A program made the translations under genes and the position numbers. DNA of 19,648 nt. Origin: JBCDCU01 sp039180865 (GTDB taxonomy: Bacteria; Pseudomonadota; Alphaproteobacteria; Rhizobiales; JACESI01). The DNA lies in assembly GCA_039180865.1 (NCBI GenBank), contig JBCDCZ010000053.1, positions 1 through 19,648 on the forward strand, in the 5' to 3' direction. The notes under the pieces are model-generated. The model was not told the DNA's origin, did no database searches, and saw only the letters and a list, made by a program, of their open reading frames with translations. The stretch's first letter is position 1. Every line of letters begins with the position of its first letter. Below are positions 14,044-19,648 of the stretch, one piece after another.

Positions 14044-16983
14044 ATGGTGCGGTGGGCAAAGATGGTAGCGGCGTATCTAAGCGCCATCATACTCCTCGCG
14101 ACGAGTTTTTCAGCTGCTTCGGCACGTTCCGAATTCTATAATCCAGACGATCCTCTCAAACGCGCAAAACAGAGGTATGATCTTCGTAAGAGCACCCTAA
14201 AAAAGGGTATGAACGACCACAACAAAGCGCTCGCTCATCACGAAAAAGTCCTGCGGGCTAAGCGTGCATTTCTGGATAAGCGGGAAGTTGCGATCAGAGC
14301 CGTCGTTTCAAATTTTGCCAAGGCGACGACCAAGACCGACGAGAATAAATATCGCAAGGAACTGAAAGCGCTTCTCAAATGGGAGCATCCGAAGTTTCCA
14401 AAAGATACGCGCGCCAAACACGTCAAACTGGAAAGTCAGGCCCGTCAAAACCTTGAGCGGCTTCAAAGCGAGTTCAGGGGCCGGTTTTCATCTTACCGCG
14501 ATCAGCTTGAGACCTACACGAAACTTTTCATCCACCGGGGGCCACGTTATCTCAAACAGGTCACGATCAAGCTTAACGACGACGTCCATTATCTCGGCCG
14601 CTATGATCCCGTGCCGGACCCAGCAGCCAATCCCAGCTTCAATATTAATAAAATGCGGGCGGAACTGGCCCGGATCTATGCAGTGATCGACGAACGCGAG
14701 CGCTCTCGGCTTAAAGCCGTAGCGGACCTGACAGCGATGCATTTCGAGATCGCCAAGTTCACCAACGATTTTTCCTCCGCGATCTGGAACACGGCCGTTA
14801 TGTCCACAATTGTTGAGGCCACAGGGGTCGTGGTGGAAGCGGTCGTGACCGGTGGCGGTTCGGTCGCAGTCCAGGGTGCCACCAAGCTTGCAGAAGGGGC
14901 CAAGGGATCGAAAGTCTTTGAGACCGCGGTTGAGGAAGTCACAAACACCGCGATGGCGTTGCGACGCAAAATCCGATCTGCGGGCAGTAAACTTACTCTT
15001 ATTGCGTCGGGCAAATTGCAGGCAACGGCCATCGTCAACGGGCTTGAACTCTATGGTTCAGCGTCGGAAAAAGCATTTCATTCCACGCTTATCGGCGATT
15101 CGATTGAAATTGCGGTCAGCACAGCTGCGGCGGGTTTGCAGGATTTCATAGCCAATTACAAAGGTCCCGCAACCGGGGCCTGGTCTGCCATTGAAGCGGG
15201 CAAGGCGCCGGTCGCAGGTCGCGTTAAACTCACCAATCTGAAAGGAACGCTCGAACCCAGCGGCATCGGCGCAACACTTGCCGTCTCGGTTGGCAAAGCA
15301 ATCGTGAATTCCATGCTCGCGGTCGAACTCGATTTTAAGAAATGGCGCTTTTACGAGACCGTCGCACAGTCCGGATATCTGATCCAGATGCTCGACGTGC
15401 ACCGTGCTGTCGACCGGGACATCGAGAAAATCAGGCGCCAATACGAGATCGCGATCCGCGACTATGAATACCGGCAGAAAATCCTTGACCGGAACACCAG
15501 CCTTGAACTGCAACGCACGGTCGACAAAGCCTTTGAAGACGTTGAGGCCACAAACGCGCTCGACCGTTTTGTCGATGTGGAAATCGACCTCCGGTTTTCG
15601 CAAACACTCGAACATCCGCCCAGCCTGACATTTGCCGGAACGCAGGCGACGACATTCGAGCGGCTAGATGGCGCGCACCGATCAACGACGTGGCGCACGA
15701 AGATGAAGTTCACCAAATCGTTTTTCAGCGATGCGTTAAATGCCGGTGTCGAGACGCTGCCGCTCGAAGTTTCTATCGACAAACGGGAGAATTATACTGC
15801 CCTTGATCAAAAGCCGGAGACCCTAGCGCTTCCGAAAGTCTTCAACGAGGACTGGCGATTTTACGAAGCCGGGATCGACCGCAACCACCGGCTGAAGGTC
15901 CGCGATATGCTCGATCTTAGCGGCCGCTGGATTATCACCGGCGGCAGCGGCGCGACAAACACCTTCGACCATTACGTCTCCAGCTACACCTTCCGCATTC
16001 ATCACGACAAAGAAAACCTGGAGATCCGCTATGACGCGATCCCCGACGTGATCCGCGCGCTTTGTAAACATCCGGCGAACAAGACGCTGAGCTGCATCGA
16101 GAAGGGCGATCTATTTCTCAAAGCGAAAATAGGAAAAGACAAAACCCCGGACGGTTATGTAAAACTGACGGGCGAGGCCTATCTCGGCCGTCGGGTTAAA
16201 GCGTGCGGGTCAGAGAGCGGGACTCCGGTGACAATGGTTGTTGCCAAGAACGAACAGGCGATCGCAGGGTTTCTTCAGGCCGCCTTCGATCCGGCCGCTT
16301 ATGCAAAACCCTTGACCGCCTGCCCGATAAAACCGACCTCAACGCCTGTCAGCATCCGGCTTCTGGAACCGTCGCAAAACCGGTTCACAATGGTGCGCCG
16401 TGGCACGCCCTATGCTGAGAGCATTCTGAAGAACTGGCACACGCTTTTCAGCGGTATGAAAGGCAATCCGAAACAGGCGGCAAGCGGCTTTGCCGGCGGC
16501 TTTTCATTCATCGGCACTGGCATGCGCGAGGAAAGACAGGACGGCGGCAACGGCCTTGTTGTTGTCATTCCCCGTCAGGTGACAATGCCGAATGACGGCT
16601 CTCAAAGCGCATTCTGGGAAGTGGAAAGTTTCGCTGATGTTGCCGCTGCCGAAAACGTGTCCTTGACCCTCAATGCCGAAGAAACAATCCGGTCCGAAAA
16701 GTACGCAAGAGGCGAAATCACAAGCGAACCGGGCTTTGGTCAAACGGCTTTTGAGGCAACAACGGAAGGGGCGAAAGCGCAATTGCGCTCGCTTGGGATC
16801 GAAAGCCGTCAGGATCTCGAAAGAGTGCGGGCGCTATTCAAGCAACAGACCGGACAAGATCAGGCAGCCCCAATACCGCCGCCCGGAACTGTCAAGCCGT
16901 TCACGCCCGTGGAACCTCCAAAACCGCTGATTGAGCCCTTACCGGCACCTGAACCAATCCCGCTTATCGTCAACCCGCAATAG
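14044..16983 (+). CDS. Large exported protein of unknown function, 979 aa
   Basis: I do not recognise a full-length family. A signal peptide is clear (MVRWAKMVAAYLSAIILLATSF..SAASA, cleavage near residue 27). Residues ~37-165 and 200-240 are highly charged and helical, probably coiled coil. A hydrophobic Gly/Val/Ala-rich stretch at about 248-285 (AVMSTIVEATGVVVEAVVTG) interrupts the helices, which resume around 430-510 (DRDIEKIRRQYEIAIRDYEYR). From ~515 the protein becomes beta-rich; a segment starting LDLSGRWIITGG at about 622, with Cys residues further on (CKHP, LSCIEKGD, VKACG), resembles the GxW opening of a lipocalin-like barrel. The last ~40 residues are Pro-rich. The start is ATG 14044 with AGGGG 8 bases upstream; a TTG at 13957 would remove the signal peptide from the N-terminus. 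It converges on the OmpA gene with 9 bases between stops. Confidence 0.85.
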   Translation: MVRWAKMVAAYLSAIILLATSFSAASARSEFYNPDDPLKRAKQRYDLRKSTLKKGMNDHNKALAHHEKVLRAKRAFLDKREVAIRAVVSNFAKATTKTDENKYRKELKALLKWEHPKFPKDTRAKHVKLESQARQNLERLQSEFRGRFSSYRDQLETYTKLFIHRGPRYLKQVTIKLNDDVHYLGRYDPVPDPAANPSFNINKMRAELARIYAVIDERERSRLKAVADLTAMHFEIAKFTNDFSSAIWNTAVMSTIVEATGVVVEAVVTGGGSVAVQGATKLAEGAKGSKVFETAVEEVTNTAMALRRKIRSAGSKLTLIASGKLQATAIVNGLELYGSASEKAFHSTLIGDSIEIAVSTAAAGLQDFIANYKGPATGAWSAIEAGKAPVAGRVKLTNLKGTLEPSGIGATLAVSVGKAIVNSMLAVELDFKKWRFYETVAQSGYLIQMLDVHRAVDRDIEKIRRQYEIAIRDYEYRQKILDRNTSLELQRTVDKAFEDVEATNALDRFVDVEIDLRFSQTLEHPPSLTFAGTQATTFERLDGAHRSTTWRTKMKFTKSFFSDALNAGVETLPLEVSIDKRENYTALDQKPETLALPKVFNEDWRFYEAGIDRNHRLKVRDMLDLSGRWIITGGSGATNTFDHYVSSYTFRIHHDKENLEIRYDAIPDVIRALCKHPANKTLSCIEKGDLFLKAKIGKDKTPDGYVKLTGEAYLGRRVKACGSESGTPVTMVVAKNEQAIAGFLQAAFDPAAYAKPLTACPIKPTSTPVSIRLLEPSQNRFTMVRRGTPYAESILKNWHTLFSGMKGNPKQAASGFAGGFSFIGTGMREERQDGGNGLVVVIPRQVTMPNDGSQSAFWEVESFADVAAAENVSLTLNAEETIRSEKYARGEITSEPGFGQTAFEATTEGAKAQLRSLGIESRQDLERVRALFKQQTGQDQAAPIPPPGTVKPFTPVEPPKPLIEPLPAPEPIPLIVNPQ

Positions 16984-16992
16984 GGCTTCTCC

Positions 16993-17940
16993 TCAGCTCC
17001 GCTTCGGAATGATGATCAGGTCGACACGGCGATTTTTCTGCCGCCCTTCATCCGTTTCATTCGTCGCGACCGGTCTTGTCTCGCCAAAACCTCGTGTTTC
17101 CGACTTCGAAGTTTCAGTGGCACCGCTGGAAACCAGAAAATCCCGAACAGAAGCTGCCCGCTGTTGGGAGAGTTCAAGGTTGTAAGCGTCACTTCCCTTG
17201 GAATCCGTATGGCCTTCAACGATCACCTGAGCTCCGGGATACCGATTGAGGGTTTTTGTGACTTTGCCGAGTTCAGCGCGGGCCTCTTCCCGCAAATCCG
17301 CAGAATCGAAATCAAAGAGCACATTGCCATCAAGGGTAACGCGCACGGCAGCACCGATTGCACCGACTGCATCAATATCCGCGCCGGAATACTTCCCGGC
17401 CTTGCACTTGATGTTGCGGTCGGTAAGCCGGACATATTGGTAGATCGCAGATGGGTCGTCGGTGAATTTCGCGATATCAATCGCGGCTGTCGATCCTGAT
17501 ATCGGACCGATATCAATCCAATCTCTGCCATTCGTAGAAATCGCCAGTTGGGTCGCTTCTACTTCCTTGCCGATTTCGAAAATGTAGAGGTCGGGGCCTT
17601 CGATATCGACAAGGGTATTGTTCACGAACCGGACGACTGCCACGCCGCTGCACCCAAGCGAGAGACTGCTGTTGACAGGCTCTCCCAAAATGTTCTCTTG
17701 GCGCCGGGCCGCCTCGCTTTTTGGTGCGGGCTTACCGACTTTCACATCGATCACCTGATCCGCGAAAGAGAGTTCGCCTAGCGGGAAAAAGATCTGCCTG
17801 CCTTGTCCGTCAATGTAGGTTTTCGCTTCTTGCGCATTGAGGCCGCCAGCAAGTGACGCCGACAACAGCAAGGCAGCAATGTAACCCGTTATGGACGGCT
17901 TCGGCATCGAACCACGTTTGGTCTCGTTTCCTGAATGCAT
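16993..17940 (-). CDS. OmpA-family protein with a second exported beta domain
   Basis: A 315-residue envelope protein from the ATG at 17940. A hydrophobic signal segment ITGYIAALLLSASLAGGLNAQ lies near the N-terminus. A middle domain (about 90-195) with SLGCSGVAVVRFVN, GPDLYIFEIG, AISTNGRDWIDIG, YQYVRLTD and GADIDAVGAI resembles the galactose-binding/discoidin-like repeats seen in surface proteins. The C-terminal ~110 residues are a peptidoglycan-binding OmpA domain: VLFDFDSADL, VEGHTDSKGSDAYNLELSQQRA and NRRVDL, with the Asp and Arg that grip diaminopimelate. It should sit in the periplasm or outer membrane, tethered to the wall. An AGGG 8 bases upstream favours 17940; ATG 17907 and GTG 17988 are alternatives. 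It converges with the large exported gene. Confidence 0.88.
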   Translation of the reverse strand: MHSGNETKRGSMPKPSITGYIAALLLSASLAGGLNAQEAKTYIDGQGRQIFFPLGELSFADQVIDVKVGKPAPKSEAARRQENILGEPVNSSLSLGCSGVAVVRFVNNTLVDIEGPDLYIFEIGKEVEATQLAISTNGRDWIDIGPISGSTAAIDIAKFTDDPSAIYQYVRLTDRNIKCKAGKYSGADIDAVGAIGAAVRVTLDGNVLFDFDSADLREEARAELGKVTKTLNRYPGAQVIVEGHTDSKGSDAYNLELSQQRAASVRDFLVSSGATETSKSETRGFGETRPVATNETDEGRQKNRRVDLIIIPKRS

Positions 17941-18070
17941 TCGCCACGCCCTGCTGAGTTCCACTGCTCTTCTCAGTGTGTTCTTCACAGGTGCAGGTCG
18001 GGATCATAAACGGCATTCGAGATCTGTCCATATCGTCGGCGAGCCAGTCAGAGGGCACTGAGGACAAACT

Positions 18071-18102
18071 CAAAACTGCAGTCATCCCTGAACAAAGACT
18101 GC
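18071..18102 (-). terminator. Weak candidate terminator of the pdxA/TIM-cupin operon
   Basis: On the minus strand, GCAGTC (18097-18102) and GACTGC (18078-18083) form a 6-base stem with a 13-base loop, followed by AGTTTTGAGTTTG. It lies 11 bases beyond the stop of the TIM-cupin gene. The stem is short and the T tract broken, so this is tentative. Confidence 0.35.
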
Positions 18103-18113
18103 TGCCTTATCGA

Positions 18114-19172
18114 TCAAACAGATGCGAGATCCAGAACTTTGCGATCGTCTTCAGCCGTGCCTGTGTTGACCGTCGTTGCCGGCTCCAACAATACAACCTC
18201 GCAGGTATCCGTCAGAGCCACAGGGCAATGCTCGACCCCATGTGGCACGACGATGAACTCGCCTTCTTCCACAACCTCTTCGCGGTCGCGAAACTTCATC
18301 AAAAGCCGTCCGCGATGAACGAGGAAGAGTTCATCCTCGCGCTCGTGAAAATGCCATGTGAAGGCGCCCTGAAACTTGGCGAGCTTGATCTGCATCGCGT
18401 TGACCTGACCTGCAACGCGCGGCGACCAAGTATCGTCAAAGGTGGCAAACGCGCGATCAAGGCTCTTCTTGCCAAAGGGCGACAGATGCCCGTTGAGGTC
18501 GGCGACATCGCGCACAATTGCCGAGAGCTGCGTTTCAAGATCCGCGCTATCAGCCGGATAATCACCGTTGAGCGCCGCTGTCCCGATGGTGAAGCCGGCC
18601 GCCCCGGCATCCCGGACCGCCGCAATCCGGTCGGGTTCAGCGATGGAGCCTGCGACAATCACCGGTTTTCCTGCGGCTTCACAGACAGCGCTGATCATCG
18701 CCGGAATATCCGGTAGCGGAGACCGGTAGGCCAGCAGATCAAGGCCAGTGACGCCGTCATGAGCGGCAAGTTTCCGCGCGCTTTCTGCGACGTCACCCAC
18801 GGATCCTTCGAGAACACTCGGATGGCCTACAATCCGGCCGGGGAATGGGTAATATTCCAGCCCCGTTCCTCTAATGATCGGCAAAACATCCTCGACTTCC
18901 GTTCCGCCGAGAAGAACATCCACGCCGATCTCGACCGCCGCTCTTGCGGATGTCACTTCGCTTTCCCGGTCGCGGCTTACAACTTCGAGATAGGACGTGG
19001 CCCCCTTTGCCTTGATGGTTTCATTGAGTGCCTTCAAGTCCGCCACCGGAAGCCCAATGTCCTTGAAGCCTATATGACGGACACCGAGTGACAGGGCCGT
19101 TTCAAGATGGCTCGCCGCGTCAGGGACCGTTTTATCGTCGCGGGTGAGCATGAAGATGAAGCGCAGCCCCAT
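18114..19172 (-). CDS. TIM-barrel/cupin fusion protein
   Basis: A 352-residue cytoplasmic protein. Residues 1-~225 look like a (beta/alpha)8 barrel: LRFIFMLTRDD, VRHIGFKDIGL, YLEVVSRD, IGVDVLLGGT, YYPFPGRIVGHPS, TGLDLLAYR, PVIVAGSI and AGFTIGTAALNG. The last two resemble the paired phosphate-binding loops of HisA/NanE/ThiE-like barrels. Residues ~235-345 are a cupin: HxH at 274/276, Glu-281 and His-315 (PHGVEH) are the metal ligands. A single frame without stop spans both, so this is a true fusion. The reaction is unknown; the barrel probably handles a phosphorylated acid or sugar, the cupin its isomer or an effector. AGGAGG lies 7 bases before the ATG, which overlaps the pdxA stop by one base (TGATG), so the two genes are translationally coupled. 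Confidence 0.88.
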   Translation of the reverse strand: MGLRFIFMLTRDDKTVPDAASHLETALSLGVRHIGFKDIGLPVADLKALNETIKAKGATSYLEVVSRDRESEVTSARAAVEIGVDVLLGGTEVEDVLPIIRGTGLEYYPFPGRIVGHPSVLEGSVGDVAESARKLAAHDGVTGLDLLAYRSPLPDIPAMISAVCEAAGKPVIVAGSIAEPDRIAAVRDAGAAGFTIGTAALNGDYPADSADLETQLSAIVRDVADLNGHLSPFGKKSLDRAFATFDDTWSPRVAGQVNAMQIKLAKFQGAFTWHFHEREDELFLVHRGRLLMKFRDREEVVEEGEFIVVPHGVEHCPVALTDTCEVVLLEPATTVNTGTAEDDRKVLDLASV

Positions 19173-19648
19173 CAGAAAACCTCCTCTGGTTGATGCCGTC
19201 TGGCAATCAGGCGGCGAGCGTAATCAATCGCGGTTGACAGGCTTGCGGGATCGGCGATCCCCTTCCCGGCAATATCGAACGCGGTGCCATGGTCCGGCGA
19301 TGTGCGCACGAAGGGAAGACCCAGCGTGACGTTCACGCCCTTTTCCACGCCGAGATATTTCACAGGAATAAGGCCTTGATCATGATATTGCGCGACGACG
19401 ACATCGAATTTTCCACGTCGCGCCGCCATAAAGACCGTATCGCCCGGCCACGGCCCGGAAGCGTCAATGCCTTCCGCACACGCTGCTTCAACGGCAGGTG
19501 TAATAATCTCGATTTCCTCCTGGCCGAAGAGACCGCCCTCGCCCGCATGGGGATTAAGGCCCGCAACCGCCACGCGGGGCGCATCGATGCCAACGTCGCG
19601 ACAGGCTTTGTGCGCGAGGCGGATTGCCGACATTTGAGCGTCAAAATC
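19172..19648 (-). CDS. pdxA: PdxA-family 4-hydroxythreonine-4-phosphate dehydrogenase, C-terminal half (5' end outside window)
   Basis: The frame is open to the right edge, so only the C-terminal ~158 residues are seen. The PdxA hallmarks are present: VAGLNPHAGEGGLFGQEE (substrate- and metal-binding His), VVVAQYHDQGLIPVKYLG (second His) and NVTLGLPFVRTSPDHGTAFDIAGKG (third His). PdxA uses NAD to oxidise 4-phosphohydroxy-L-threonine in pyridoxal phosphate synthesis; PdxA2 relatives act on phosphorylated four-carbon acids such as 4-phospho-D-erythronate and D-threonate. Canonical pdxA is often next to ksgA/rsmA; here the downstream gene is instead the TIM-cupin fusion, overlapping by one base, so a PdxA2-type catabolic role is at least as likely. 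The gene symbol denotes the family. Confidence 0.9.
   Translation of the reverse strand, partial: DFDAQMSAIRLAHKACRDVGIDAPRVAVAGLNPHAGEGGLFGQEEIEIITPAVEAACAEGIDASGPWPGDTVFMAARRGKFDVVVAQYHDQGLIPVKYLGVEKGVNVTLGLPFVRTSPDHGTAFDIAGKGIADPASLSTAIDYARRLIARRHQPEEVF
19180..19185 (-). promoter_or_regulatory. AGGAGG ribosome binding site of the TIM-cupin gene, inside the pdxA 3' end
   Basis: A full-consensus AGGAGG lies 7 bases before the ATG at 19172, within the last codons of the pdxA-type gene. Together with the TGATG stop/start overlap it fixes the start and suggests coupled translation. Confidence 0.85.

Noticed and set aside
1..19648. CRISPR arrays, tRNA/rRNA genes, insertion sequences, phage genes or known defence systems
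   Set aside because: None seen when reading both strands: no regular repeats, no transposase/integrase or nuclease motifs, and all substantial frames are assigned to other families.

Overview
The window reads as chromosomal DNA of a moderately GC-rich Gram-negative bacterium, most likely an alphaproteobacterium. This placement is inferred from gene content and style: exported YHS and SnoaL proteins, an HD/TetR divergon, OmpA with a non-OmpA N-terminal domain, and typical codon use. No rRNA marker is present to confirm it. Coding density is high, with about 17 genes, mostly on the minus strand. I see no tRNA, rRNA, CRISPR array, transposase, integrase or attachment site. Both edge genes are cut: a DUF4240 protein on the left and a PdxA-family dehydrogenase on the right.

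Layout, left to right. (1) At 1-2122 are a DUF4240 protein, an unrecognised 224-residue protein and a DUF805 membrane protein. (2) At 2433-5225 is a large divergent aconitase B, with its own terminator (2339-2375) and a long upstream region containing a dyad (5379-5398). (3) At 5686-7042 are an exported ankyrin-repeat protein, whose near-consensus promoter lies so close to its ATG that the mRNA should be almost leaderless, and an HD-domain protein. (4) At 7183-7779 a TetR regulator is divergent from the HD gene, and the gap holds nested dyads that look like an operator. (5) At 7786-9738 is a compact minus-strand run VOC protein -> nitrilase-superfamily hydrolase -> hemerythrin-like protein. 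(6) At 9939-10496 is an exported YHS-domain protein with a strong terminator. (7) At 10668-13907 a ClbS/DfsB-like protein and a DMT (EamA) exporter face a LysR regulator and an exported SnoaL-like protein; the LysR/EamA gap carries a perfect inverted repeat, part of which recurs before the SnoaL gene. (8) At 14044-17940 a 979-residue exported protein of unknown function converges on an OmpA-family lipid/peptidoglycan-anchoring type protein. (9) At 18114-19648 an unusual fusion of a TIM-barrel domain with a cupin is translationally coupled to a pdxA-type gene.

How they may work together. The LysR, EamA and SnoaL genes probably form one regulon. The VOC/nitrilase/hemerythrin genes look co-transcribed. 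The pdxA/TIM-cupin pair looks like part of a catabolic operon for a phosphorylated four-carbon or similar acid rather than the vitamin B6 pathway, because canonical pdxA neighbours are missing in the visible part. The items most likely to be undescribed are the TIM-barrel/cupin fusion and the large exported protein at 14044-16983. I do not see a recognisable defence or secretion system.
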